Assembly (NCBI GenBank): GCA_014730275.1 | Contig: WJIL01000014.1 | Span: forward strand, 1 to 64,000 | DNA from: Candidatus Lokiarchaeota archaeon | Lineage (GTDB): Archaea > Asgardarchaeota > Thorarchaeia > Thorarchaeales > Thorarchaeaceae | Direction: 5' to 3' | Length of the DNA: 64,000 nucleotides | Shown here: piece by piece, positions 8,136 to 17,032 of the stretch | How the letters are laid out: every line of letters starts with the position of its first letter | Numbering within the stretch: position 1 is the first letter of the stretch | Translations under genes and position numbers: made by a program | The notes under the pieces: model-generated | Seen by the model: only the letters and a program-made list of their open reading frames with translations | Database searches by the model: none | Told to the model about the DNA's origin: nothing

Positions 8136-9227
8136 ATGGTCACTATGGCGGCAATTTTGACAACAGCAGCTACTATCTGCTTCATCGCGGCAGCTATTAC
8201 GGGAATTGCCTTTTTCATTACTTTCAATCATTACCTGCAAAACCACTATTCTCATGCTCTCTATATGTCAATTGCCTGGGGGAACATAATGGTATGTTAT
8301 GTCCTTCAAGGATTGTCCGAGCTATTCTCCTCTGAGATACTATGGCTTCTTTGCTGCTACGCATATTTGCCACTGGGCTTCGCTCTGGTTATTCTACTAG
8401 ATTCACTCACGAGGGTTTCCATTGACCCGATCAAGATAGGGATTATCTCCGCATTGTCTGCGGCGGTTCTCATCACCTCCTTTGAAGCAAATTCAGTGGG
8501 CACCATAATATTTCCAAATGGCGAACAAGGAATGGTTGCAACGGGAGAATTCCTGATAGCACAGGTTCTTCTGTATTTGGTGGAAGGAGGATTAGCGGTC
8601 TACTATACTCTGAAAATCATGCTGAAAGCACCTTCTCAGCTGAGATTTTCTTCAAGGCTGTTCTTCTTTGGGGCTTTTACCTTAGGAATCATTGCTCCAA
8701 TATCTGTTGGACTTGGACTCAATATGTTGATTCCTGCGAGTGATGCTCTATTCGTTGCTCTCGGTACCCTATTGTGTTCAGTATCGATCGTCAGAGAACC
8801 TAAGCTTGCGTATGTCCTACCGTTCAAGGCGTTGAAACTAAGCTTGGTTGAATCCAGTGCGGGTATACCCCTCTTCTCTCATTTCTGGGTACCGGAAGAA
8901 GAACTAGGCGATGAAATGCTGCTTTCAGGTTTTCTAAGCGCCATCAGTCAAGGTTTGAACGAAACTCTACATCGAGGCACGATTCGAGAAATTGTCTTGG
9001 ATGAAGGACTATTGATTTACAGTAGGAGCGATGATTACCCGATTTCCTTTGTGATTGCCGCAGACAAGTCGACTGCACAGCTCAGACATGGACTTGAATG
9101 CTTTCACAGAAAATACGTGGATCAGAATGAGCAGTTCCTAGAAGACCCAATACAGAACCAAAATAGACTGCCGGATGCTACACATATAATTCAGGATTGT
9201 TTTCCATTTGTTCCAAGCTACAAGTAA
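8136..9227 (+). CDS. Seven-TM protein with a cytoplasmic longin/roadblock-like domain (tentative)
   Basis: The 363-residue protein begins with about seven hydrophobic helices (residues 1-235) in a receptor-like arrangement. A soluble C-terminal domain follows (about 245-335), with PLFSHFWVPEE, a helix LLSGFLSAISQGLNE, then alternating strands EIVLDEGLLIYSRS and YPISFVIAADK and a further helix. This strand-helix-strand order resembles longin/roadblock-type domains, which in Asgard archaea are linked to small-GTPase control. That assignment is by pattern only. A TATA-like TTAATATA at 8080-8087 lies about 50 bp upstream. A small GTPase is encoded elsewhere in the window (59.8 kb). Confidence 0.55.
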   Translation: MVTMAAILTTAATICFIAAAITGIAFFITFNHYLQNHYSHALYMSIAWGNIMVCYVLQGLSELFSSEILWLLCCYAYLPLGFALVILLDSLTRVSIDPIKIGIISALSAAVLITSFEANSVGTIIFPNGEQGMVATGEFLIAQVLLYLVEGGLAVYYTLKIMLKAPSQLRFSSRLFFFGAFTLGIIAPISVGLGLNMLIPASDALFVALGTLLCSVSIVREPKLAYVLPFKALKLSLVESSAGIPLFSHFWVPEEELGDEMLLSGFLSAISQGLNETLHRGTIREIVLDEGLLIYSRSDDYPISFVIAADKSTAQLRHGLECFHRKYVDQNEQFLEDPIQNQNRLPDATHIIQDCFPFVPSYK

Positions 9228-9562
9228 TGGGAACGAATGCATCCACCTGCTTTACCGTCTCTGAATCCACGGTTTGGTTTGTTGCAGTTAATATATCACC
9301 GTCAGCAGGTACTATTGACCATGGTTATCTCTGCGTCTTTTTGCTCGTCGCAAGTCGATGTTATGAGTGATAGCCATGGTCACTCAGATGGAAGGATTTC
9401 GGTGCTATAGAAATCAGCAGCCCTATCTAGCAGTTCAATTGGCACTCGGGTCTCTAGGCAGATATTTCTCCTCCCATGAAAAGTGACCTGCCAAAGAAGG
9501 AATATAAATTCCTCATCATCTGTTTGATAAATTCGGCGTCAATCAAAGAAAAAATGACACAA
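9228..9562. other. Convergent intergenic region without a clear gene
   Basis: This gap lies between the 3' ends of the 7-TM gene and chorismate synthase. It holds a second copy of TTAATATATCACC (9288-9300, also at 8080-8092) and the long-loop inverted repeat at 9316-9382. A 30-codon ORF from the ATG at 9321 has no recognisable content. I see no supported gene. Confidence 0.4.
9316..9382. repeat. Inverted repeat with 39-bp loop
   Basis: TGACCATGGTTATC (9316-9329) pairs with GATAGCCATGGTCA (9369-9382), with 13 of 14 positions complementary and the other a possible G-U pair. Each arm also contains the self-palindrome CCATGG. Its role is unknown; it could mark transcript ends between the convergent genes. 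Confidence 0.4.
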
Positions 9563-10636
9563 TCAGTTACATCTTCGGAGGAAATCAACCATGACAATTG
9601 CAGCCAAGCATTCCACAACAGGAACAGCTCGGGGAACAATACACGGATCGTGTCGACCCCTTGCGCTCAACTCGATTTCCTGCATCTGTTGCATATCTAT
9701 CGTATTTTGAGGTTTTGAAATAGTAGGAGTTGGCTTAAACGCCACTTTGAATTCCACTTCTGCCCCGTTGGTGATACCTCCTATGATACCCCCTGCGTCA
9801 TTCTTGGTCCAAGCTACTTCGCCGTTGATAATCTCAGCTGGATCATTGTGCTCTGAACCTTTCATTGATGCTGAATCGAAACCCGAACCAAATTCGATTC
9901 CTTTGACTCCTGGAATGCTGAACATTGCGTGACTCATAACACTCTCAATGGAATCAAAGAAGGGTTCTCCCAATCCAATGGGAACTCCACTTATTCTGCA
10001 TTCTACGAGCCCTCCAACAGAATCCCCATTTTGACTCGCCTTCATAACCTGTTCTTCCATTTCCGACACAAGGTTGATGTCAGCACACCTTACAGAATTC
10101 GAGTAGACATGTTTCCGAATCATTTCATTAGGAATCACCGAGTCTACTGCTACCTTCCCAATTCGTACTGTGTGGGCTAGTAGCTCAATCCCTTCTTCCT
10201 CCAAGATGATTTTGGCAATGCTTCCTGCCATAACCAAACCAGCTGTCATTCTTCCAGAAAAAGTACCTCCTCCTCTATGGTCATTATGGCCGTTATACTT
10301 GACTCTAGCTGTGTAATCTGCATGGCCCGGCCTCATAATGTGCTTGGTCCTGTCATACCACGAACTATCCACATCTCGATTGGCGATTGTCATGGTTATG
10401 GGGGCTCCGGTTGTCCTGCCATCCAATACACCGCTATGAATGCGGATTCGGTCACTTTCCTTTCTAGATGAAGCCAGCTTGCTCTTTCCGGGACGACGAC
10501 GGTCTAGTTCCGTCTGTATGTCATTCTCAATTATATCCAGCCCTGGTGGGCATCCATCAACCACAACACCAACGCATTCTCCATGACTCTCACCAAATAG
10601 CTGGATTCTATATCTTTCTCCGAATGAAAAAGTCAC
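9563..10636 (-). CDS. aroC: Chorismate synthase
   Basis: The 357-residue enzyme converts EPSP to chorismate using reduced FMN, the last step of the shikimate pathway. Family motifs are clear: FGESHGECVGVVVDG at the N-terminus, RRRPGKSKLASSRKE, the MRPGHADYT region, HRGGGTFSGR, and GRHDPCIVPRAVPV near the C-terminus. It is the last gene of the operon, starting with GTG 3 bp after the aroA stop codon. Length is normal for the family. Confidence 0.95.
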   Translation of the reverse strand: MTFSFGERYRIQLFGESHGECVGVVVDGCPPGLDIIENDIQTELDRRRPGKSKLASSRKESDRIRIHSGVLDGRTTGAPITMTIANRDVDSSWYDRTKHIMRPGHADYTARVKYNGHNDHRGGGTFSGRMTAGLVMAGSIAKIILEEEGIELLAHTVRIGKVAVDSVIPNEMIRKHVYSNSVRCADINLVSEMEEQVMKASQNGDSVGGLVECRISGVPIGLGEPFFDSIESVMSHAMFSIPGVKGIEFGSGFDSASMKGSEHNDPAEIINGEVAWTKNDAGGIIGGITNGAEVEFKVAFKPTPTISKPQNTIDMQQMQEIELSARGRHDPCIVPRAVPVVECLAAIVMVDFLRRCN

Positions 10637-10638
10637 AA

Positions 10639-11934
10639 TTAACCACCGATTCCATTATCATGTATCAATTCTACTCTCCCACCAATTGACCGGATATCAG
10701 AGATAAAGCTAGGATAGCTCTTCTTAATGCACTCTACATCCCTTACAACGGTTGTATCATCTGCAACTAGTCCAGCAACTATGCCTGCCATGGCAATTCG
10801 ATGGTCCCTGTGTGAATCCAGTATTCTGCCCCGCAATCTACTGGGTCCACGAATTGTCATACCATCTTCGACTTGCTCGATATCACCGCCCATCTTTCTC
10901 AGCTCTTGACTAATCGATGCAAGTCTATCGCTCTCCTTTAGCCGCAAGCGTGCTGCATTAACTATTCGAGTGGTTCCATTAGCTTGAGTTGCTATGACGG
11001 CTAGAATTGGAACCAAATCAGGTACATTCGAAACATCAACAATTACCCCATTCATGTCGTCTTTCTTAACAGAAACATCACTGGCGAATCTGACACATGC
11101 TCCCATTTTCTGAATGATTCGTAGGAATTTCGCATCTCCTTGGAGGGTGCGTCTTCTTAGACCAGAGACAGCAACATCTCCTGCTAGAGCTCCGGCTGCC
11201 AACAAGAAGGAGGCTGATGAATAATCTCCTTCCACTTCGTAATGCCTGGATTGGTAGCTCTGGTTGCCTGGAACCAGAATCTGGTTCCAGTCGTTAGAAA
11301 CTCTTGTTTTCACCCCGAACTGATCCATGATTGCAAGACTCATTCTCACATAAGGCTGAGATTCTAGGTTTCCTTCTATTCGAATGGTGGTGGATTCTCT
11401 TGCTTTGGAGCAGGCAAAGAGGAGAGCGGTTATGTATTGCGAAGAAATATTGCCCGGAACAGTTACCTTACCACCTTTGATGAATCCCCTACCCAGAATC
11501 TGGACTGGCGGTCTTCCGGCCTTACCAAGGAATCGTGTATTAACGCCTAACTGACGTAGCGCACTGACTAGGGGGCCAATGGGTCTTTGTCGTAGGGTTA
11601 TATCACCGGTCAAAACACATTTTCCGTCTACTAATGCTGATAGTGCGCAGAAAATCCTAAGTGTGGTACCTGAACCTTTGCAATCCATTTCTGAAGCAGG
11701 AGCCTTGAGTTGATTGGGTCCTTTGATTCTAATCGTCGTATCTTGCTGAATGTCAGCCCCCATCATTTCACAGATTCTCATTGTTGCTTTTGTATCATCG
11801 CAATAGAGCGGGTTCGAAATAGTGCTAGACCCATTAGACAGAAGTCCACATACAATCGCACGATGAGTGTAGCTCTTGGATGGTGGTGCAGCAGCTTCTC
11901 CAGCAATCACCGATGGATGAACAACAACTCTCAT
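10639..11934 (-). CDS. aroA: 3-phosphoshikimate 1-carboxyvinyltransferase (EPSP synthase)
   Basis: The 431-residue enzyme transfers enolpyruvyl from PEP to shikimate 3-phosphate. Motifs include PPSKSYTHRA at the N-terminus (substrate-binding Lys), GSGTTLRIF, and LKESDRLASI near residue 330. Its ATG overlaps the aroK stop by four bases (ATGA), which indicates translational coupling. Length and domain pattern are those of a complete two-domain enzyme. Confidence 0.95.
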   Translation of the reverse strand: MRVVVHPSVIAGEAAAPPSKSYTHRAIVCGLLSNGSSTISNPLYCDDTKATMRICEMMGADIQQDTTIRIKGPNQLKAPASEMDCKGSGTTLRIFCALSALVDGKCVLTGDITLRQRPIGPLVSALRQLGVNTRFLGKAGRPPVQILGRGFIKGGKVTVPGNISSQYITALLFACSKARESTTIRIEGNLESQPYVRMSLAIMDQFGVKTRVSNDWNQILVPGNQSYQSRHYEVEGDYSSASFLLAAGALAGDVAVSGLRRRTLQGDAKFLRIIQKMGACVRFASDVSVKKDDMNGVIVDVSNVPDLVPILAVIATQANGTTRIVNAARLRLKESDRLASISQELRKMGGDIEQVEDGMTIRGPSRLRGRILDSHRDHRIAMAGIVAGLVADDTTVVRDVECIKKSYPSFISDIRSIGGRVELIHDNGIGG

Positions 11935-12455
11935 AGTTTCAACCTCTCAACGATTATGTATACAGCTTCTTCCACATTCAATTCATCAGTCCATACTTCA
12001 ACGTCCATCATTTCTGTGTAGATTTCATTTCTCTTATTCAAAATCGACTGGACTCTTCTTTCAAGGTCGCCTTCCTCCACGTTGAGTAGTGGTCTTGTTG
12101 CCGATTCAGAAGTTCTTGCAACAATAGTGTCAGCTGATGCCCTTAGCAATACAACAGACACATTCTCCTCTATTAGCCGACGATTTTCGGGTGTAAAGGG
12201 TGCTCCACCTCCAAAACTGATTACCGTTGTTTTGAGACCGCAAACTTCTTTGATAACATCCGATTCCAGCAGACGAAAAGTGTCTTCACCTTCTTCTGAG
12301 AATATTTGAGAGATTTCTTTTCCAGCACGACTTTCAATAATTTCATCCGTATCACAAAATCGCCAACTCAGAACATCAGCCAAGTGTCTGCCAATCGTTG
12401 TTTTGCCTGTGGCCATGAAGCCAATCAGCCCGATATTCATCTGCTTCGGATTCAT
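11931..12455 (-). CDS. aroK: Shikimate kinase, bacterial AroK type
   Basis: The 174-residue P-loop kinase phosphorylates shikimate at O3. It has Walker A GFMATGKTT, the shikimate-binding DTD motif with the following SRAGKEI segment, and the FGGGAP loop. Most archaea instead use a GHMP-superfamily shikimate kinase, so the bacterial form here points to transfer or a clade-specific choice. It overlaps both neighbours by four bases (ATGA). Confidence 0.93.
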   Translation of the reverse strand: MNPKQMNIGLIGFMATGKTTIGRHLADVLSWRFCDTDEIIESRAGKEISQIFSEEGEDTFRLLESDVIKEVCGLKTTVISFGGGAPFTPENRRLIEENVSVVLLRASADTIVARTSESATRPLLNVEEGDLERRVQSILNKRNEIYTEMMDVEVWTDELNVEEAVYIIVERLKL

Positions 12456-13303
12456 TGGGATTCAGCTTCCAATTTCTTGAGTAGTTTATTTCTCATCACA
12501 TCAACAGGTGGTTTCAATCCGGTCCACTTCTCAAAGGATATAGCTCCTTGTTGAATCAAAAGAGCAATACCATCTACTGTCCTGCAACCTACGTTGTTGG
12601 CTTCTTTTAGTAACCTGGTCTCTACGGGGTTATAGATCAAATCCATAACCACCAAGTCATCACGAAGTAGCTCTTTCTTGATGGGTGTTTCACCAACTGA
12701 ATGACCTTTCATACCGACTGGTGTGCAATTCAGAAGTAGGTCGTACTCGCGAAGGGAATCTTCTCTGACGGGAAAAATGGCTGCTGCAAGAGAAGTAGAA
12801 AAAAATTCTTCTAAGTCCTGTACTAATTCCCTTGCTTTTCTGAGTGTGCGATTGTAAATGAGGATGTTCCCTGCCTTAAGACTGGAAAGTGCATAAACTA
12901 CGGATCTTGCAGCTCCGCCTGCGCCTAGGACCACAGCGGAAGCGCCTTCAATTTTAATTTCAGATTCTCTAAAGACACCGAGGAGACCAAGCATATCTGT
13001 GTTGCATCCTACAACCCTTTCATCTTCACGATATAGTGTATTTACAGATCCAATAGACTCTGCCTGCTTGGTCACTTCTGACAAGTGAACCATGATACGC
13101 TGCTTATGTGGTATCGTTATATTCGCACCTTCAAAATCTCCCACCTCAATAGAGTCTACGAAACCAGCCAATTCATCACTCCTGAGTGCCAGAAGACTGT
13201 ATTCATATTCCTGTTGCAAACCAAGAGCCCTGAAGGCTGCATTGTGCATGAGAGGGCTGTAAGAGTGCTTCACTGGATTTCCTGCAAGTACAATACTTTT
13301 CAA
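12452..13303 (-). CDS. aroE: Shikimate dehydrogenase
   Basis: The 283-residue NADP-dependent enzyme reduces 3-dehydroshikimate. It shows KHSYSPLMHNAAF (shikimate-binding Ser pair), NITIPHK with the catalytic Lys, NTDMLG with the catalytic Asp, and the dinucleotide motif GAGGAARS. The C-terminal helix KPPVDVMR is also typical. Four-base overlaps join it to aroD upstream and aroK downstream. Archaea often encode aroE, so this gene alone is not evidence of transfer. Confidence 0.95.
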   Translation of the reverse strand: MKSIVLAGNPVKHSYSPLMHNAAFRALGLQQEYEYSLLALRSDELAGFVDSIEVGDFEGANITIPHKQRIMVHLSEVTKQAESIGSVNTLYREDERVVGCNTDMLGLLGVFRESEIKIEGASAVVLGAGGAARSVVYALSSLKAGNILIYNRTLRKARELVQDLEEFFSTSLAAAIFPVREDSLREYDLLLNCTPVGMKGHSVGETPIKKELLRDDLVVMDLIYNPVETRLLKEANNVGCRTVDGIALLIQQGAISFEKWTGLKPPVDVMRNKLLKKLEAESQ

Positions 13304-13977
13304 GTGAGAACCTCCAGTACATCTCTCATTATTGTTTGTGGAATCTGCCCTGGAGCAGCCTCGCTACCATAATCATGTGAAACATAGGCGAAAGGAGCGC
13401 CCAAGAACAGAGAAAACACCCGCGTGAACTTGCCAAGACGGTCCATAGCAAATGCAATCAAGGGTATCTCTGGTTTTACAGTTGGATGATACAATTCCAG
13501 CGTACGAAGGCAATCGCTCAAAGAGGTCGGTGCGGCAACTATCTTTATGATATCTGGTTGTGCCTGTTCAATCTCTCTGAGGATTTCCTGAAATACCAAT
13601 TCTGAGGGTGTTGAGTTCCAATAATGTTTCGATATGATAAGGCAAGAATCTGTATCCCTTGTGTTTTTCTTGACTGCTTCGAGTAATAGCTTCGAGGTTT
13701 CTAGTTCTACATCGATATAGGAAGCTCCAGCAGAAAGGGCCTTAGCCAGATAGTCAATTCGATCTTCTTCCTGTCCATCAAACAGCCCACCAAATTTCAA
13801 GGGTCTACATGTCGCGATAATAGGCTTTGAAGAAACATCATAGATGTTCTCTAGCTCTTTGATTTGGTCCATATAGTCCATCCGATGTTCAATCAGATCC
13901 CCTTTGCAAGAAGACATCATGTTCATGCACTCCTCTGGAGTTCCCCCCGTGATGGAAACACATAGATTCTTGTTCAT
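13300..13977 (-). CDS. aroD: 3-dehydroquinate dehydratase, type I
   Basis: The 225-residue TIM-barrel enzyme dehydrates 3-dehydroquinate through a Schiff base. Visible are EHRMDYMD near the N-terminus, ATCRP, the catalytic-His segment IISKHYWNSTPS, the Schiff-base Lys in DIIKIVA, and GSEAAPGQI near the end. The His segment differs slightly from the common SYHDF form. It overlaps aroE by four bases and starts 13 bp after the DAHP synthase stop. Confidence 0.92.
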   Translation of the reverse strand: MNKNLCVSITGGTPEECMNMMSSCKGDLIEHRMDYMDQIKELENIYDVSSKPIIATCRPLKFGGLFDGQEEDRIDYLAKALSAGASYIDVELETSKLLLEAVKKNTRDTDSCLIISKHYWNSTPSELVFQEILREIEQAQPDIIKIVAAPTSLSDCLRTLELYHPTVKPEIPLIAFAMDRLGKFTRVFSLFLGAPFAYVSHDYGSEAAPGQIPQTIMRDVLEVLT

Positions 13978-13990
13978 TTGTTATCTCACC

Positions 13991-15070
13991 CTATGTATTC
14001 ACACTATGTAGTGCCTTGCTCTCCACAGGAACGCCATCATCAGTTTCCCCTTGTCTGATATTGAATTGTCTTTGAAGGATATCTCCTGTTTCGATAGTTC
14101 CCATGAGTTCCTTAAACATGTCAAGCGTCAGGGACTGTGCACCATCAACAAGAGCCTCTTGCGGATTGGGATGCACCTCCACCATGATCCCATCAGCCCC
14201 CACGGCTAGTCCACCTAGAGCCAAAGGAATCACTAAGTCTCGATTCCCAGCGGCATGGCTAGGATCAACAATTAGTGGAAGATGTGTCATGGTCCTCAGA
14301 ACCGGTATGCTACTCAAATCGAGTGTATATCGTGTGTGGTTACTATGTGTTCTGATGCCTCGTTCACAGAGGATAACCTTGTGGTTACCTTCCGACATTA
14401 TGTATTCTGCGGCAGCAAGAAGTTCAGTAAGCGTTGCCCACATACCACGCTTCAGCATCACAGGCTTTCGTGATCTTCCTGCTCTTTTGAGAAGTGCATA
14501 ATTCTGCATATTCCTAGCCCCTATTTGGATAATGTCAACAACCGTTTCCACTGCAGGAAAACTTTCTGTATCAAGAGCCTCTGATATGATTGGTAGACCG
14601 GTTTGATGTCTAGCCTCCTCAAGTATCCGCAGGCCTTCAACCCCTAAGCCCTGGAACGAATAGGGTGATGTACGCGGCTTAAATGCGCCACCCCGGAGTA
14701 TATTGGCCCCCATACCTTTCACGGCTTCCGCGGCACCAATAATCTGCTCTCTAGATTCTACTGCGCAGGGTCCAGCGATGATTATTGGGCGATCTACCCC
14801 AATTTCTATGTCTCCGACAGCAATAGAGGTACCTTTTGGGTTGGATTCAATATCAGCGAGCTTATACGGCTTGGTTACCAAAATGACTTCCATTACACCC
14901 GGTAGTCCTTCTAGCCTTTGAGCATCAGCTGTTTCTACCTTTCCTGTAACATTGATTACGGTACGATGTACTCCAGGATTTGTGTGTCCTTTGTAACCCA
15001 ATTTCTCAATAGCATCAATTGCTTCATTCACTTGTAGTTCCGTTGCGTTTCTATGCATCACTATTAGCAA
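13991..15070 (-). CDS. aroF: 3-deoxy-7-phosphoheptulonate (DAHP) synthase with N-terminal regulatory domain
   Basis: The 359-residue protein has an N-terminal ferredoxin-like domain (about residues 1-75), as in Thermotoga-type DAHP synthases where it mediates inhibition by tyrosine or phenylalanine. A KDO8P/DAHP-synthase barrel follows, with AGPCAVES, GGAFKPRTSPYSFQG, QIGARNMQN, RGMWAT and DPSHAAGNR motifs. It condenses PEP with erythrose 4-phosphate. Many archaea lack this step and start from the DKFP route, so its presence beside aroB shows that the classical entry is used here. Confidence 0.93.
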   Translation of the reverse strand: MLIVMHRNATELQVNEAIDAIEKLGYKGHTNPGVHRTVINVTGKVETADAQRLEGLPGVMEVILVTKPYKLADIESNPKGTSIAVGDIEIGVDRPIIIAGPCAVESREQIIGAAEAVKGMGANILRGGAFKPRTSPYSFQGLGVEGLRILEEARHQTGLPIISEALDTESFPAVETVVDIIQIGARNMQNYALLKRAGRSRKPVMLKRGMWATLTELLAAAEYIMSEGNHKVILCERGIRTHSNHTRYTLDLSSIPVLRTMTHLPLIVDPSHAAGNRDLVIPLALGGLAVGADGIMVEVHPNPQEALVDGAQSLTLDMFKELMGTIETGDILQRQFNIRQGETDDGVPVESKALHSVNT

Positions 15071-15092
15071 TTCTATTCTCCACCATTAGATT

Positions 15093-16145
15093 CTAGATAG
15101 ATATCCCATCCACCACTTTCATCTCCACTCGCCCTAATTCAACAAGTATGGGGAGTGAGAGCCCTCCATGCCTGACCTTTTTGTCCTGCTTCATTACATC
15201 CTTGAGATCCTCTTTGGACAATGAAGAAGGAATGACGGTAGGTAAATCAAATGAGCACAACAAAGATTCTAGCTCCTCTAGAAATTGGTTATCTAGAGCA
15301 TCAATTCTTACAGCGTAGCGTGCTTCTTCTAACATTCCGATGGCGACTGCTTCGCCATGTGAGATACTGTGTTCTGAACAGGTTTCGATGGCATGACCAA
15401 CGGTGTGACCGAAATTCAAAATCTGTCTCGTGCCATGTTCAGTTTCGTCTTTCTCCACGATCCGAGCCTTGTTTCTCAAACACCGTTCCACAATGGTCGT
15501 AATTGTTTCCAGGTTTCTCTGAATAATTTCATTCCTTTTTTCTTTCAGCATCTGTAGCAACTTGGGATCCATAATGATGCTGTACTTGATTACTTCTGCA
15601 AGCCCAGTAGCATAGTGATCATCAGACAGGGTTCTTAGAGTAGCCACATCTGCAATGATTCTATGAGGTTGGTAGAACGTACCTACCAGATTCTTACCCC
15701 ACTCTAAGTTCACCGCCGTTTTCCCCCCTAGAGAAGCGTCAACCTGTGCTAGAAGAGTAGTTGGTACCTGTAGTAGCTTCATACCCCTCTTGAATGTAGA
15801 AGCTACAAATCCAGCAAGGTCTCCAATGACTCCACCACCGAGAGCAAGAATTGCATCTGATCTAGATCCCAAATTCTCTCCTAGAAAACAATACAGATTT
15901 TGAGCTCTATCCAACGATTTAGTGGATTCACCGGACGGGAGAATCTTGGTACTAATTTCAATCTCTGAATTTTGAAGAGCTTCCAATACAGGTTTCAGAT
16001 GAATATTGGATACGATGTCATCTGTCACTATGAATACTCTATCCGTTTCTTGATCTAGAATTTGATCCAGTATGGGCAAAAGCGCGTGTCCTACGTGAAC
16101 TGGATACTCCCTAGACTTCGTTCTTACGTGAAAAGAGGTTTCCAT
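15093..16145 (-). CDS. aroB: 3-dehydroquinate synthase
   Basis: The 350-residue NAD- and metal-dependent enzyme cyclises DAHP to dehydroquinate. Motifs include SGESTKS, ALGGGVIGDLAGFVAS, VPTTLLAQVDASLGGKTAVN and the metal-binding GHTVGHAIE. Its ATG shares one base with the tyrA stop (TAATG), and DAHP synthase follows 22 bp downstream. This is the classical bacterial/plant enzyme, not the archaeal AroB' (DHQ synthase II). Confidence 0.95.
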   Translation of the reverse strand: METSFHVRTKSREYPVHVGHALLPILDQILDQETDRVFIVTDDIVSNIHLKPVLEALQNSEIEISTKILPSGESTKSLDRAQNLYCFLGENLGSRSDAILALGGGVIGDLAGFVASTFKRGMKLLQVPTTLLAQVDASLGGKTAVNLEWGKNLVGTFYQPHRIIADVATLRTLSDDHYATGLAEVIKYSIIMDPKLLQMLKEKRNEIIQRNLETITTIVERCLRNKARIVEKDETEHGTRQILNFGHTVGHAIETCSEHSISHGEAVAIGMLEEARYAVRIDALDNQFLEELESLLCSFDLPTVIPSSLSKEDLKDVMKQDKKVRHGGLSLPILVELGRVEMKVVDGISI

Positions 16146-17032
16146 TATCTCTTCCCCTCCGGAGCCTTGTGTTGTTCCATGAAATCCAGGATATGATACA
16201 TATCGTGATATGCTCTAGCTGAATCCATACTCCTTTCGAGAGCAGCTTTGATGCTCTCATAGGATTCCTGAAATCCAGCTTGATCCCACTGTATGAGGGG
16301 CTCCAGCAAGCTTTCAATTCTGGAGGAGAGGCTGGTCAGGATATCCATCGCATACTTATTCAATCTGTGAAGATGATAATGCAAGTCAGTAGATTGGGCC
16401 ATAATACTTCCAGTCAATACAGTCTGAATTTCGAAGGTTGTTCCACCAATCTGTTTCAACACTTGGACATCTTCTTTCGCCAGTACTGAAGCCAGAACCA
16501 TGTTCATGAAATATGGCAGTGAGAGGGTAAGAGCCATTATTTGGTCATGGCGGTCTGCCTCGACAGTGATGATTGCAGTGTTTGGGAACAAGCTTTCCAC
16601 TACTTCTTGTTCGTTCTCGGAGTCAATTATTGGAATCAATAGGATTTTCTTACGCAATGACTGAGCTCCAGGTCCAAACATCGGATGAATACTTAATGGA
16701 CGAATGTCATGGTTGGTCAATTCTTCGAGAGCATCGACTAAATTCATCTTTAGAGAAGATATCTCACACAGGGTAGATTTTCTTTTCATGTGCGGGATTA
16801 CTTCCCGAATGACACCCGCAGTTTTATTCATGGGTACTGACACAACAACCAGTTCTGCGTTATTCACTGCCGTTTTGTTGTCAGACGTTACCCTGATATC
16901 ACATGACTGGGGAAGCTTTCCCAGTTCCGGAGTTTGCGGATCAGATATGACCAAAGAACGGTTTTGTCCTGCAAAATGTCTGGTTAGCCAACAACCCATA
17001 TTTCCGGCTCCGCCAAGTATCGCTATTGTCAT
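16145..17032 (-). CDS. tyrA: Prephenate dehydrogenase
   Basis: The 295-residue protein has an N-terminal Rossmann motif (ILGGAGNMG), a SVPMNKT segment, and the SIHPMFGPG motif typical of TyrA active sites, followed by an all-helical dimerisation domain. It oxidises prephenate (or arogenate) toward tyrosine. No ACT domain is seen, so tyrosine feedback would fall on DAHP synthase or on the operon leader. It overlaps the upstream fusion gene by four bases. Confidence 0.9.
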   Translation of the reverse strand: MTIAILGGAGNMGCWLTRHFAGQNRSLVISDPQTPELGKLPQSCDIRVTSDNKTAVNNAELVVVSVPMNKTAGVIREVIPHMKRKSTLCEISSLKMNLVDALEELTNHDIRPLSIHPMFGPGAQSLRKKILLIPIIDSENEQEVVESLFPNTAIITVEADRHDQIMALTLSLPYFMNMVLASVLAKEDVQVLKQIGGTTFEIQTVLTGSIMAQSTDLHYHLHRLNKYAMDILTSLSSRIESLLEPLIQWDQAGFQESYESIKAALERSMDSARAYHDMYHILDFMEQHKAPEGKR

